Counted from the first letter of the stretch, positions 7,147 to 15,810 are shown. The stretch: 64,000 nucleotides of DNA from Vibrio hepatarius (GCF_018860525.1 NZ_JAHKPM010000010.1:29726-93725); one strand, 5' to 3'. Program-made: numbers and translations. Notes: generated by a model from the sequence alone, not told the origin.

Positions 7147-9462
7147 ATGACTTCAATAAATGTAACCAAGCGTAATGGTAGCTTAATGCCATTAGATATC
7201 GAGAAAATACACCGAGTTGTCGATTGGGCATGCGAGGGCAGAGACGCCTCGCCAAGCCTTATCGTACTTAGATCTCAAATCCAATTTTTCGATGGCATTA
7301 AGACCTCAGATATTCACGAGATAATCACAAAAACGGCCTCAAACCTGATTTCTGCTGAAACACCAGATTATCAGTATGTTGCAGCAAACCTACGAATCTT
7401 TGCTTTGCGTAAAGAGGCATATGGTCGTTTTGAGCCACCACACTTGTTCGATCATGTTAACGCTCTCGCTAAACTGAAGAAGAATGGTTACGACCCTGAG
7501 TTACTTAATGCATACTCCGGAGAAGAATTCAATGCTATGGAAGAGTTCATCGATCATTCATTGGACTTTACCTATGCATACGCAGCGGTTATGCAGTTCG
7601 AAGGTAAGTACCTTGTTCAGAACCGTGTTGCTAACAGAGTATATGAGACTCCTCAGATGCTTTATATCCTTGTAGCTGCAACTCTTCATATGAGTGAACC
7701 TAAAGAAACTCGAATGAAGAGCATTCGCAGATTCTACAATCAGGTAGCGTCTAGAAAACTTTCACTACCGACACCAGTTATGAGTGGCGCTAGAACGAAA
7801 ACAAAACAATTTAGTAGCTGTGTTAAAATCGAATCTGGTGACAGTCTAGATTCAATTAATGCTACTTCTGCATCAATTGTTAAATACGTCTCTCAACGTG
7901 CAGGTATTGGTATCAATGCTGGCGCAATACGTGCACTGGGTTCTGAGATTCGTGGCGGCGAAGCATTCCACACAGGATGTATCCCATTCTACAAATACTT
8001 CCAAACAGCGATAAAATGTTGTTCTCAAGGCGGGGTTCGCGGCGGAGCTGCAACTTTATTCTATCCGTTCTGGCATCTTGAGTATGAGGAACTTGTTGTT
8101 CTAAAGAACAATAAAGGGGTAGAAGAAAACCGTGTTCGTGGTCTAGATTACGGCGTACAGCTTAATGGGCTTTTCTATAAACGATTCCTTCAGAAAGATG
8201 TTATCACTTTATTCTCTCCATCAGACGTACCTGAGCTTCTTGAGGCTTTCTATTCTGATCAAGAGAAGTTTGAAGAATTGTACGTTAAGTATGAGAACGA
8301 TCCTGAGCTAAAAGGCAAAACAAAAGTCATTAAAGCACAAGATGCAATGACCAAGCTTGCAAATGAACGTGCTTCAACAGGTCGTATCTACATCCAAAAC
8401 ATCGACCACTGTAACACGCACAGTTCATTCCTTGAGGCTATTGCCCCAGTCAAACAATCAAACTTATGTATGGAAATCACACTTCCTACAAAACCTTTGA
8501 ATAACGTTGACGATCCTGATGGTGAAATTGCACTTTGTACTCTAGCTGCATTCAACCTTGGCGAGTTCTCTATGGATAATCTCCATGAACTTGAGGAAAC
8601 GGCAGACGTAGCAGTTCGTGCACTTAATAACTTACTTAGCTACCAAGACTATCCAGTTGAAGCTGCCCGTAAAACACTTAAGCGACGTGCTCTAGGAGTA
8701 GGTGTAGTTAACTTTGCTAATTTCCTTGCTAAAAATGGCGTTCGATACAGTGACGGTAGCGCAAACAACTTAACTCATCGACTTTTCGAGGCAATTCAGT
8801 ACTACTTGATTAAAGCTTCTATGAAGTTGGCTCAAGAGAAGGGCGCTTGTGAATGGTTCAATGAGACCAAATACTCAAAAGGTATTTTCCCTATTGATAC
8901 CTACAAGAAATCAGTTGACGGTCTGGTTACTGTTGGCCTAGAGCTTGACTGGGAATCCCTGAAAGCTGACGTTGCTAAGTACGGTATGCGTAACAGCACA
9001 CTGTCAGCGCTAATGCCTTCAGAAACATCTTCTCAGATCGTGAATGCGACAAATGGTATCGAGCCTCCTCGTGGACACGTAAGTGTTAAAGCATCTAAAG
9101 ATGGGATCTTGAAACAAGTTGTTCCTAACCTTAGTGAGCTTAAAGATAACTACGAGCTGCTTTGGGATATACCAAGCAACAGCGGATACTTACAACTAGT
9201 GGGTATCATGCAAAAGTTCGTCGATCAATCTATATCAGCGAACACAAACTACGACCCTGAACGTTTCGTCGGTGGTAAAGTTAAAGTCACCCAAATCGTC
9301 AAAGACTTATTAGATGCCTACAAGTTTGGTGTAAAAACTCTGTATTACCACAACACTCGGGATGGACAGAATGACGAAAGCACTAAGCCTACGGAAACCA
9401 AAGCTGTAGTGGCTGTAGAGCAAGATAGCGACGATGAATGTGGCGGCGGCTGCAAGATCTAG
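7147..9462 (+). CDS. nrdA: Class Ia ribonucleoside-diphosphate reductase, alpha subunit
   Basis: Reduces ribonucleoside diphosphates to deoxy forms for DNA synthesis, with NrdB supplying the radical. The N-terminal 95 residues form an ATP-cone (VTKRNGSLMPLD onward) for dATP/ATP activity control. Catalytic landmarks are present: SSCVKIESGD (first redox Cys), NLCMEI (thiyl-radical Cys and catalytic Glu), ALCTLAAFNLG (second redox Cys) and the C-terminal redox pair in ECGGGCKI. At 771 residues it is the normal length for NrdA. The gene is complete and followed by nrdB after a 22-bp palindrome. A plasmid-borne copy may supply dNTPs independently of the host. Confidence 0.96.
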   Translation: MTSINVTKRNGSLMPLDIEKIHRVVDWACEGRDASPSLIVLRSQIQFFDGIKTSDIHEIITKTASNLISAETPDYQYVAANLRIFALRKEAYGRFEPPHLFDHVNALAKLKKNGYDPELLNAYSGEEFNAMEEFIDHSLDFTYAYAAVMQFEGKYLVQNRVANRVYETPQMLYILVAATLHMSEPKETRMKSIRRFYNQVASRKLSLPTPVMSGARTKTKQFSSCVKIESGDSLDSINATSASIVKYVSQRAGIGINAGAIRALGSEIRGGEAFHTGCIPFYKYFQTAIKCCSQGGVRGGAATLFYPFWHLEYEELVVLKNNKGVEENRVRGLDYGVQLNGLFYKRFLQKDVITLFSPSDVPELLEAFYSDQEKFEELYVKYENDPELKGKTKVIKAQDAMTKLANERASTGRIYIQNIDHCNTHSSFLEAIAPVKQSNLCMEITLPTKPLNNVDDPDGEIALCTLAAFNLGEFSMDNLHELEETADVAVRALNNLLSYQDYPVEAARKTLKRRALGVGVVNFANFLAKNGVRYSDGSANNLTHRLFEAIQYYLIKASMKLAQEKGACEWFNETKYSKGIFPIDTYKKSVDGLVTVGLELDWESLKADVAKYGMRNSTLSALMPSETSSQIVNATNGIEPPRGHVSVKASKDGILKQVVPNLSELKDNYELLWDIPSNSGYLQLVGIMQKFVDQSISANTNYDPERFVGGKVKVTQIVKDLLDAYKFGVKTLYYHNTRDGQNDESTKPTETKAVVAVEQDSDDECGGGCKI

Positions 9463-9496
9463 AGAATTTCTAGCAATAAATTAAGTAATAAATATT

Positions 9497-9523
9497 AGGT
9501 TGCCCATATGGGCAACCTGTTTT
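9497..9523 (+). terminator. Perfect 22-bp palindrome between nrdA and nrdB
   Basis: AGGTTGCCC-ATAT-GGGCAACCT at 9497-9518 followed by GTTTT. It looks like an intrinsic terminator or attenuator inside the nrdAB operon and would lower nrdB expression relative to nrdA, or protect the mRNA end. An apparent upstream extension of nrdB into this hairpin is not a real coding region. Confidence 0.6.
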
Positions 9524-9538
9524 AGCGAAAGAGAAATC

Positions 9539-10690
9539 ATGACACACAAAAAACAAACTATTTTTAACAGAACTAAGAACAATCAACTACTTGAGCCAAT
9601 GTTCTTTGGTAATCCTGTAAATATCTCGCGATATGACCAACAGAAGTACGAAATTTTTGAAAAACTAATTGAGAAGCAGCTATCTTTCTTCTGGCGTCCT
9701 GAAGAGGTTGATGTATCTCAAGACCGTATTGATTTCAATAAACTTCCTGAGCATGAAAAGCACATTTTTATCTCAAACTTGAAATATCAGACTCTGCTTG
9801 ACTCTATTCAAGGTAGAAGCCCTAACGTAGCTCTACTTCCATTAGTTTCTATTCCTGAACTAGAGACTTGGATTGAGACTTGGTCATTCTCGGAGACAAT
9901 TCACTCCCGTTCGTACACTCATATCATTCGAAATATTGTGAACGACCCAAGTACTGTGTTTGACGACATTGTTGAGAATGAACACATCCTAAAACGCGCA
10001 AAAGATATTGCTCATTATTATGATTACCTAATTCAAGCCTCTAATGACTACCATCGTTTTGGCGAAGGTGAACATGTTATTAATGGCGAGAAAGTTAAGA
10101 TTACTCTTCAAGATCTTAAGAAAAAACTATACATCTGTTTGATGTCAGTGAATGCATTAGAAGCAATTCGTTTCTATGTTTCATTCGCTTGTTCTTTTGC
10201 ATTCGCTGAGCGCGAGTTAATGGAAGGCAATGCGAAAATCATTAAGCTTATCGCTCGTGATGAAGCCCTGCACCTAAACGGCACTCAACATATGATCAAC
10301 CTGCTTCGTAATGGTCAGGATGATTTCAGCTTCATGCAGATTGCCGAAGAGGCGAAAGAAGAGTGTTTTGACCTATTCAAAGAAGCGGCTGAACAAGAGA
10401 AAGAATGGGCAGAGTACCTATTCAAAGACGGTTCTATGATTGGCCTAAACAAAGAGATTCTAAGCCAGTACGTTGAATATATTACCAATATTCGTATGCA
10501 GGCTGTTGGCCTTCCTTCTGCGTACCCAGAAGCAACAAGTAACCCTATTCCATGGATTAACACATGGTTGTCTTCAGACAATGTTCAAGTTGCTCCTCAG
10601 GAAACTGAGATCTCTAGCTACCTAGTTGGTCAGGTTGACTCAAACATGGATGATGAAGAGTTCTCGGACTACGACATTGATAACCTCTAA
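9539..10690 (+). CDS. nrdB: Class Ia ribonucleoside-diphosphate reductase, beta subunit
   Basis: Small subunit that houses the diiron-tyrosyl radical. ATG 9539 is chosen because the preceding codons lie in the terminator hairpin and GCGAAAGAGAAATC gives a purine-rich ribosome site; this yields 383 residues. Iron ligands and radical Tyr are visible: the Asp in [11 protein letters not shown], Glu and His in [12 protein letters not shown] (the Tyr here is the radical site), Glu in LMEGNAK, and Glu/His in [10 protein letters not shown]. The C-terminus YLVGQVDS followed by an acidic tail is the NrdA-docking peptide. Complete, normal length, cotranscribed with nrdA if the intervening hairpin is read through. 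Confidence 0.96.
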   Translation: MTHKKQTIFNRTKNNQLLEPMFFGNPVNISRYDQQKYEIFEKLIEKQLSFFWRPEEVDVSQDRIDFNKLPEHEKHIFISNLKYQTLLDSIQGRSPNVALLPLVSIPELETWIETWSFSETIHSRSYTHIIRNIVNDPSTVFDDIVENEHILKRAKDIAHYYDYLIQASNDYHRFGEGEHVINGEKVKITLQDLKKKLYICLMSVNALEAIRFYVSFACSFAFAERELMEGNAKIIKLIARDEALHLNGTQHMINLLRNGQDDFSFMQIAEEAKEECFDLFKEAAEQEKEWAEYLFKDGSMIGLNKEILSQYVEYITNIRMQAVGLPSAYPEATSNPIPWINTWLSSDNVQVAPQETEISSYLVGQVDSNMDDEEFSDYDIDNL

Positions 10691-10697
10691 GGTTAAG

Positions 10698-10871
10698 ATG
10701 GTCTCGCCAAACGGCGAGGCCATTATCGCAACAAACAAGCCCTTTTTAAGGGCGGCAGCCAGTTCCGGCGTCAGACTAGACTACAATTGCGCAGAAGGGC
10801 ATATTCAAGAATCACACCGTACTCTAGGCAATCACCGTCGATTATCCATTAATTCCATCAAGACTTTTTAA
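10698..10871 (+). pseudogene. Truncated 2Fe-2S ferredoxin (YfaE-like) joined to an IS607-type recombinase remnant
   Basis: The first 35 codons (ATG 10698) match the start of the small ferredoxin that commonly follows nrdB and maintains its cofactor: FLRAAASSGVRLDYNCAEGH. The sequence should continue C-x-x-C, but after the first cluster Cys it switches to IQESHRTLGNHRR, which is the DNA-binding region of an IS607-type TnpA. The frame then ends at a TAA. Three of the four cluster Cys are missing, so the product cannot hold a 2Fe-2S cluster. The 58 bp after the junction is nearly identical to part of the recombinase gene at 53 kb. A stem (CTCGCC-AAAC-GGCGAG) lies at 10703-10718. Confidence 0.85.
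10803..10860 (+). repeat. 58-bp segment shared with the IS607-type recombinase at 53017-53074
   Basis: Aligned by hand against the minus strand of 53017-53074, 57 of 58 bases agree (one A/T difference). Identity begins right at the ferredoxin break and ends just before the stop codon. It is a remnant left by insertion and deletion or by recombination between element copies. Confidence 0.9.
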
Positions 10872-11138
10872 TTAACCATCGACTTTCTCCCTTGTGTCTC
10901 TGGCAATTTTTACATCGTTAATAGACATTGCCGCATCAAAGATGTCATCGAACTTAAAAAAGAATTCATCTTCCGATAGACGGCTTCCTTCTAAATCGAA
11001 TACGTCGATAAAAAGCTTTTCCTTAAACCTATCCATACGAAAGATAAATTTTCTTAGCCTTGATGCTGAAGGTGTTTTAAAAATTTTCGGAGGACGAACC
11101 TGAGCCACTCGCTTGCTTACAGGAGTTACTCTACGCAT
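10872..11138 (-). CDS. Hypothetical protein, 88 aa
   Basis: Unrecognised soluble protein with a basic N-terminus (MRRVTPVSKRVAQVRPPK) and a helical, acidic C-terminal half. The start at 11138 is preferred over an in-frame ATG at 11177 because it overlaps the end of the upstream gene by only 8 bp (ATGCGTAG arrangement) and has an AAGAGG ribosome site. It is probably cotranscribed with the Api92/YubB-like gene. Its stop codon abuts the end of the ferredoxin pseudogene on the other strand. Confidence 0.6.
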   Translation of the reverse strand: MRRVTPVSKRVAQVRPPKIFKTPSASRLRKFIFRMDRFKEKLFIDVFDLEGSRLSEDEFFFKFDDIFDAAMSINDVKIARDTREKVDG

Positions 11139-11829
11139 TTTCACAATCCTCTTCTTCTGGGTAATCCCACTTTTCATTCAAACCAATTTCCTGTCTAGAA
11201 AGCCCCATATAGACGAGGTTAACTGCATATTTCCGCCACAGAACGGCCTCTGAGTCACTCTGGTTTTCTGGAGATACATCTGAATCAATAATTTTCCCAT
11301 TTTTGAATATCATTGTTCCGCAATTAAAACCAAGATCATCCTTATCAGCGAAGTCCATCATTAAGCTATCGTCAGGGAAACGTTTTGATATTTCCTTCAT
11401 CGCCTTAATAGGTGGCTTCCATGAAGAGAGGAACCTAATTCGATGGGGCACGCCATTAACAGACAAAGATTTCTTAAATCTCTTTTTGTTGATTCTGTGT
11501 GGGTAGCAGCGGAGTGGTACGTTGTCAGTAGGTGTGTTTTTAGAGCGAGAAAAGTGCCATCTACTAACTTCTAGAAATTTGTAATCTAACTCAAAGCAAT
11601 AGATGTCATCCAAAGTCCCCCACCTTGTCACAGCCCAAATTAATCTCATAGCCTCTTCCATAGGCTGTAGAACTCTTGAAGGCTCTGGTTTTGAGGTGAT
11701 TTCTGGAATATCGATGAATTTTGTTAAAGAGAAAGTTCCTGTGTCATCCAAGATATCAAGCATCACAGAATTCTTTCTCTCTAGTGTATCTGCGATAACT
11801 GACATTTGAACAGTTACATAATTTGGCAT
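11131..11829 (-). CDS. Api92/YubB-like protein (DUF1281-type), 232 aa
   Basis: The layout resembles plasmid YubB and phage Api92-like proteins. It opens with MPNYVTVQMSVIAD, then has FSLTKFIDIPEI, then a WAVTRWGT stretch, a SSWKPPIKAMKEISKRFPD segment, and a beta-rich C-terminal ferredoxin-like fold with GFNCGTMIFKNGK. The family is common on conjugative plasmids and phages, and its function is not known. The start at MPNYV (11829) is chosen over a GTG three codons upstream because the family begins at this Met. A copy of the recurring 16-bp motif lies about 60 bp upstream. Confidence 0.7.
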   Translation of the reverse strand: MPNYVTVQMSVIADTLERKNSVMLDILDDTGTFSLTKFIDIPEITSKPEPSRVLQPMEEAMRLIWAVTRWGTLDDIYCFELDYKFLEVSRWHFSRSKNTPTDNVPLRCYPHRINKKRFKKSLSVNGVPHRIRFLSSWKPPIKAMKEISKRFPDDSLMMDFADKDDLGFNCGTMIFKNGKIIDSDVSPENQSDSEAVLWRKYAVNLVYMGLSRQEIGLNEKWDYPEEEDCENA

Positions 11830-11886
11830 AGTAAACACCCACGGATCGTTTGTTATTTGAGCAATTTACCTCAATTGATAAATTAT

Positions 11887-11902
11887 GTCATTATATTGCT
11901 AC
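11887..11902 (-). promoter_or_regulatory. Recurring 16-bp motif upstream of the Api92-like gene
   Basis: Minus-strand GTAGCAATATAATGAC with a perfect TATAAT hexamer. It lies in the divergent region between the Api92-like gene and the lipoprotein gene, so it could affect both. Confidence 0.5.
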
Positions 11903-11981
11903 CATGGGCGTGGGATTCTTGCTCTAATACACGTTGTGTTATTAGAATAAACCATCAAATAAATAGTGAAATAGAAAAATT

Positions 11982-13949
11982 ATGATCTCATACAATAAAA
12001 GTGCGCTTGCTCTTCTGCTAAGCGTATTGTTTTTATCTGGCTGTGAAAATGGCAACAATATTCATGACGACAATGAAACACCCCCACCAGTGGAGCCGCC
12101 TGAAGAAACTGTTCTTATCGAATCAGTTTCCTTCTCAGGTCAGTTTGCTCCGAACTCCAAAGTTTCAATGAGTTTTGAGTGCTCAGGATGTGATTTAGAT
12201 GCAACTACCACAAAATGGATTGTCACTAAGCGCTCTGAGCTGCTTTATAACCGAGAAAGCACAAGCCGAACTCTTGAAATCTCTGAGCTTGAGGCAGATG
12301 CTCAAATATCCTTAACTATATCGCCTGTCGATCAGGACGGGAACAAGCAAGAGGATGTTATTAAGACCTTCGACCTTGAAACCAATAAGGGTTTCGATGA
12401 AGCAAAATTCTTCCATTTGGGTAAAGATGGTTATGTTATCCGCCTGAATGAAGATACTTTTTTATCTTCTCAAAACGCTGAAACAATGGCACCAAGGCAT
12501 GTTTACCTCGTCAATAAGGACGATCCTGGCCTAAATGATTTTGCAATTGACATGCCTTCTATTGATGAGCCTAGCGAGTCATTCATGCGCAAAGAACTAT
12601 ATGAGTTCCCAAATAAACGCTGGGGCATTTCAGTGAATGCAAATGGTGAATCTCAAGAGCTTACTGAATTTGAAGGCAGTGAATATGTTCTAGATTGTGG
12701 TACTGAATACTTTACTTACAAAGGAACCACAATTTCTCGATTCGATGAAAGCAACCTTGGTACACCAATACACACATATGATGCTGGGACGCTAGATGAA
12801 GTCAATGCGTATTGTGGTCATGGTGTCATTTTCGAAAAGAGCGGAAACACCGCATTGTACTTCCCTAAAAAAGGCGATCCTAGACCTGAAACTGAGGTTG
12901 AACTCACCGACATAGCGCCAAACACTTTCTTTACCAACCAAGCGTTTAGTGGCTACCTAACATCAACAGGTGACCTCAAGCTTCTTGGTGAAAGTTTGCC
13001 ACCATTAGCATTCTCTAAAACTGGAGCAAAAAAGGTACACAACAACATTTCTGCAAACGAAATAACCGTAGAGTTTGATGATGGTACTTTTTACAGAGTT
13101 GGTGATTTTGGTGCCAAATACCTTGAGGTTGTGTCAGCAGCAGACGCGACAACCGTAAAAGATGTAAACACCCAAGTGCCAAGTAATCCAACAGATCTAA
13201 ACCTTGTTGATTTCTTGTATTTGGATAATGGCAGCATTCTTACCTCAAGCGAATTGGAAGAAGACGGTTTCTACGACCCACTGACAAACAAATCTTGCTC
13301 TGAATTGATTAATGAGTCTGCAAATGGCGGTTCGATTAAAGGTGTAAAGCTTACCGCTGCGGCAGGTAACAACTCTCTACCTGTAATGGCGACAGATCGC
13401 AACGGATACCTTTATGCCTGTAACCCGAACAAAGCATCGGTAAACATTGACGATAAACTTACCGAGCAATCAATCGATGGGAATTACACACAAATTAAGC
13501 AATCCAAAGGAACCAATCAGATTTACCTCCTAGATCAGGGAGCTAACAAGATTGCTGCGTACACTGTGTCAATTGACGCTGATGGAAAACCAATTGTTTC
13601 AGAATACAGCCTAGATAACATTGATGACCAAATAGACATGCTTGGTTTCTCAGCACAAAATAACGGCTCAAACATTAGTGTTGTACGCGCAGACGGAACA
13701 CAATTGATTCTAGGCAGCATTGCTGGCGTGACAGGCGACAAGTCAATACTGTTTAGCGGATACGAGACATGGAATCATCTAAATACACTATGCTCTGATT
13801 CACAATGTATGTCGGTGCACAGCAATGAAGCGGGTGACGTAGATGTAGCGGTCATAAATAACAAGAATTCTGTAATCAAGTACAATTACGAAGGTCTTGT
13901 TAAGCGTGAAGCTGAGGAAGCGGAATCTGAGTCAGGCGCAAGCAACTAA
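11982..13949 (+). CDS. Large lipoprotein of unknown function, 655 aa
   Basis: Residues 1-21 form a lipoprotein signal peptide with lipobox LSGC (Cys at 21), so the mature protein is lipid-anchored. After an acidic, Pro-rich linker (about residues 25-45) comes an Ig/FN3-like beta domain (about 46-135, SFECSGCD and similar). A long beta-rich region with repeated GYL/GNI-type blades follows, possibly a beta-propeller. The C-terminus is acidic (EAEEAESESGASN). I do not recognise a family. It is a single gene with its own terminator at 13999-14027. A surface or periplasmic role is inferred from the lipid anchor. Confidence 0.7.
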   Translation: MISYNKSALALLLSVLFLSGCENGNNIHDDNETPPPVEPPEETVLIESVSFSGQFAPNSKVSMSFECSGCDLDATTTKWIVTKRSELLYNRESTSRTLEISELEADAQISLTISPVDQDGNKQEDVIKTFDLETNKGFDEAKFFHLGKDGYVIRLNEDTFLSSQNAETMAPRHVYLVNKDDPGLNDFAIDMPSIDEPSESFMRKELYEFPNKRWGISVNANGESQELTEFEGSEYVLDCGTEYFTYKGTTISRFDESNLGTPIHTYDAGTLDEVNAYCGHGVIFEKSGNTALYFPKKGDPRPETEVELTDIAPNTFFTNQAFSGYLTSTGDLKLLGESLPPLAFSKTGAKKVHNNISANEITVEFDDGTFYRVGDFGAKYLEVVSAADATTVKDVNTQVPSNPTDLNLVDFLYLDNGSILTSSELEEDGFYDPLTNKSCSELINESANGGSIKGVKLTAAAGNNSLPVMATDRNGYLYACNPNKASVNIDDKLTEQSIDGNYTQIKQSKGTNQIYLLDQGANKIAAYTVSIDADGKPIVSEYSLDNIDDQIDMLGFSAQNNGSNISVVRADGTQLILGSIAGVTGDKSILFSGYETWNHLNTLCSDSQCMSVHSNEAGDVDVAVINNKNSVIKYNYEGLVKREAEEAESESGASN

Positions 13950-13998
13950 TAAGAGCAGAATTATCTCTGTATTTTAAAACAGAAAAAAGCAACAACTC

Positions 13999-14027
13999 AA
14001 AAGGTAGGCTCAGTCCTACCTTTTCTT
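13999..14027 (+). terminator. Rho-independent terminator of the lipoprotein gene
   Basis: AAAAGGTAGG-CTCAGT-CCTACCTTTT, a 10-bp perfect stem with a T-rich 3' arm, 50 bp after the stop codon. Confidence 0.85.
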
Positions 14028-14046
14028 GTTTGTAAAGTGTTCCAAA

Positions 14047-14256
14047 ATGGAAAAAGAAGCCACATTCAAATAAACAGAAATCGAAGCTCTGAAAATGATT
14101 GCTCAAGCCTCTTCACTTAAAGATCTTACTGACACCGAAATTCTGAGCATTGTCGAAAAGGTTGGTGCCACCCAAATGAAAGGCATGAAGCTGGTAATGG
14201 AAGAGTTAAATGCATACTATGCTGGACGATTCAATGCAGGTAAGGCTTCAGATTAA
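14047..14256 (+). pseudogene. Mini YqeY/GatB-domain-like gene with an in-frame TAA
   Basis: ATG 14047 opens a frame of eight codons (MEKEATFK), then a TAA at 14071-14073, then the same frame runs on to 14256. The continuation reads TEIEALK and then 53 residues from ATG 14095. Residues VEKVGATQMKGMKLVMEELNAYYAGRF match the C-terminal helical part of YqeY/GatB-tail proteins (V-G-A-x-x-M-K-x-M-x-x-V-M). Full YqeY is about 150 residues, so this is a short relative or remnant. A 53-residue product could still be made from 14095, but no ribosome site is obvious there. Confidence 0.55.
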
Positions 14257-14277
14257 TGAAGTAATGCAGATAAAATT

Positions 14278-14313
14278 AAAGCCGTTAGAGATTCATCAAC
14301 TAACGGCTTTTTG
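14278..14313. terminator. Bidirectional terminator
   Basis: AAAGCCGTTAG-loop(11)-CTAACGGCTTT followed by TTG on the plus strand and AATTTTA on the minus strand. It sits between the convergent YqeY-like and P-loop kinase genes and can serve both. Confidence 0.8.
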
Positions 14314-14315
14314 TA

Positions 14316-14993
14316 TTATGGCTTAAGAATGGCATCAAAAAGCTTATCTAACTTTTTGTAAAGAGAAGCTAAGTCTTCATTATTGGTTATAACAATGTCT
14401 GCATCCTCTTTTGTGAGCTTCATTGATTCAGCTTCCTCAGGCGGCAGCCTGTCGCTTGCATCAACCCAAATTGCCAAATCAAAATATCCACCAGCCTTAA
14501 GGGCTTCAAACTCTACCTTGTCTCGAATTCCGCAGTAAACACTGTTGTTTTTAAAAATCACTTTACCTAAAGCATCAAGATCATTTTTGACATTATAAGC
14601 TTTAATCTCTTCGTACCAAAGCTGGCGATGGTTGCCGCGATCATCAAATGCTTCATCAACAGTTTTGTACCCAAACTTTTCCTTTATTTTGTCGAACAAG
14701 AAAAGCTCGCAAGCTGTGTAAGATGAGGAAGCAAATGATACAGCGTAATTGTCGCGAAGGTATTCACATACCGTATCTTTACCGTGTCTCTTGTAGCCAA
14801 ATACCATCAAGTTTAATCGACTGTTCGATTTTGGCATTAGTATTGATAGAGCGATATTTGTTTCTAACTCATCAAGACCCATAGAAAAACATTGCTTTGA
14901 CAACCAAAGCTTTGCTGAGGCAATGTCGGTAGAGCTGATATCATAAGTCTTGAGTTTCTCAATAACAGAGGAGAAATTGGTCTGATTATCCAT
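14316..14993 (-). CDS. P-loop nucleotide kinase, dNMP-kinase-like, 225 aa
   Basis: A P-loop GYKRHGKDT (about residues 65-73) sits after a beta strand LNLMVF, preceded by a 60-residue helical N-terminal extension. A conserved-looking RQLWYEEIKAYN segment and the strand FDLAIWVDAS (Walker-B-like position) fit phage-type deoxynucleoside monophosphate kinases or related P-loop kinases. The C-terminal part IVITNNEDLASLYKKLDKL is typical of this fold. ATG 14993 is preferred over a TTG four codons earlier. With nrdAB nearby, a role in dNTP supply is plausible. Substrate cannot be set from sequence. Confidence 0.65.
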   Translation of the reverse strand: MDNQTNFSSVIEKLKTYDISSTDIASAKLWLSKQCFSMGLDELETNIALSILMPKSNSRLNLMVFGYKRHGKDTVCEYLRDNYAVSFASSSYTACELFLFDKIKEKFGYKTVDEAFDDRGNHRQLWYEEIKAYNVKNDLDALGKVIFKNNSVYCGIRDKVEFEALKAGGYFDLAIWVDASDRLPPEEAESMKLTKEDADIVITNNEDLASLYKKLDKLFDAILKP

Positions 14994-15018
14994 TATGGAA
15001 TCCAAGTTGTGAAAGGCT

Positions 15019-15034
15019 ATCTCTATATTACCAC
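15019..15034 (-). promoter_or_regulatory. Recurring 16-bp motif upstream of the P-loop kinase gene
   Basis: Minus-strand GTGGTAATATAGAGAT, 26 bp before the chosen ATG and correctly oriented. It separates this gene from the 75-aa gene upstream, which suggests an independent transcript. Confidence 0.5.
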
Positions 15035-15070
15035 GACTAGTGTAACCATCATCATGAAGTTAATCAAAGC

Positions 15071-15298
15071 CTAAATTCTCTCAAGTCTAACAACGCGATT
15101 TCCTTTACCTATAGTGATTCTGAAAATTCCAGACACGCCTCCTTGGGTTATGAATGGTCTTAGTCGGGCTAACTTGACAGCCAACTTTGTGCCGCTGGTT
15201 GCAGTGACCACTATATCAGCGTTTGGTTGCCCATACACTTCAGATAAGTGAGCGTAGGGGAGGGTTAACTTAAATTCGTAAGTAGTAAGTTTTTCCAT
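15071..15298 (-). CDS. Hypothetical small basic protein, 75 aa
   Basis: A short beta-rich protein with many basic residues toward its C-terminus (KLARLRPFITQGG, GKGNRVVRLERI). No signal peptide, membrane helix or known motif is visible. It could be a nucleic-acid-binding protein, but this is only suggested by charge. It is in the same direction as the P-loop kinase gene with a 77-bp gap holding a regulatory motif. Confidence 0.5.
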   Translation of the reverse strand: MEKLTTYEFKLTLPYAHLSEVYGQPNADIVVTATSGTKLAVKLARLRPFITQGGVSGIFRITIGKGNRVVRLERI

Positions 15299-15542
15299 TT
15301 CTTATGATTATTGAATGTATTTCATGGTCATATCAATGTTCGATAGTACGGTAATTTGTAATTCATCATTCTATTTAATGGAAAATCCAACAATTTTATT
15401 AATTTTAATTACGCTCCTTATATTCCGAACGTTGCATAATATGGTCTTTGAATTTCAATAAATTATATATTTTGTCTGTGGTGGGAATATTCCTTATGAC
15501 CCTACCTATCAATGAATTGAGAACAAAATGGGCGTGAGTTGC

Positions 15543-15558
15543 GTAGTAATATAGTGAT
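15543..15558 (+). promoter_or_regulatory. Recurring 16-bp motif in a gene-free region
   Basis: GTAGTAATATAGTGAT on the plus strand, preceded by GGGCGTGAGTTGC. It lies 35 bp upstream of a sigma70-like promoter and could be an operator for it. Confidence 0.4.
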
Positions 15559-15577
15559 CCATATTTGAGTTTGTTTT

Positions 15578-15607
15578 TTTACATAAATTTAACATAAAGT
15601 GTATAAT
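15578..15607 (+). promoter_or_regulatory. Sigma70-like promoter with no CDS downstream
   Basis: TTTACA, an 18-bp spacer, then TATAAT, the best promoter-like sequence in the 15299-15810 gene-free region. No plus-strand gene follows for more than a kilobase, so it may drive a small RNA or an antisense transcript of the gene ending at 15811. Confidence 0.5.
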
Positions 15608-15616
15608 CAGACTCTT

Positions 15617-15660
15617 TATATAGGTGTTTATCTCGCTTCGCTAGAATAATCACCTATATA
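15617..15660 (+). ncRNA. Candidate small RNA beginning with a long stem-loop
   Basis: Starting about 10 bp after the TATAAT box, TATATAGGTG and CACCTATATA form a perfect 10-bp inverted repeat. Its 24-nt loop contains a smaller CGCTTCG-type turn. A transcript from 15615 would fold into this hairpin at its 5' end. No T-tract follows directly, so the 3' end is unknown. Alternatively it is a protein-binding palindrome. The rest of 15299-15810 shows nothing else clear. Confidence 0.35.
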
Positions 15661-15810
15661 CGAATTTGTTTATCCTTTTAAATCAATAACTTAGTGCGCA
15701 TTATGAGGATTATGTTAAATATAGATTGGTAAGCAAGACAAGGAGCTTTTAAAACAACAAAGGGATTTACTATTTAATCGACTATGAGTCGCTTAAAATT
15801 TTCTATTCAA

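Noticed and set aside
10626..10697. Upstream extension of the ferredoxin stub into nrdB
   Set aside because: These codons are an out-of-frame reading of the nrdB end; ATG 10698 is where ferredoxin-like sequence begins.
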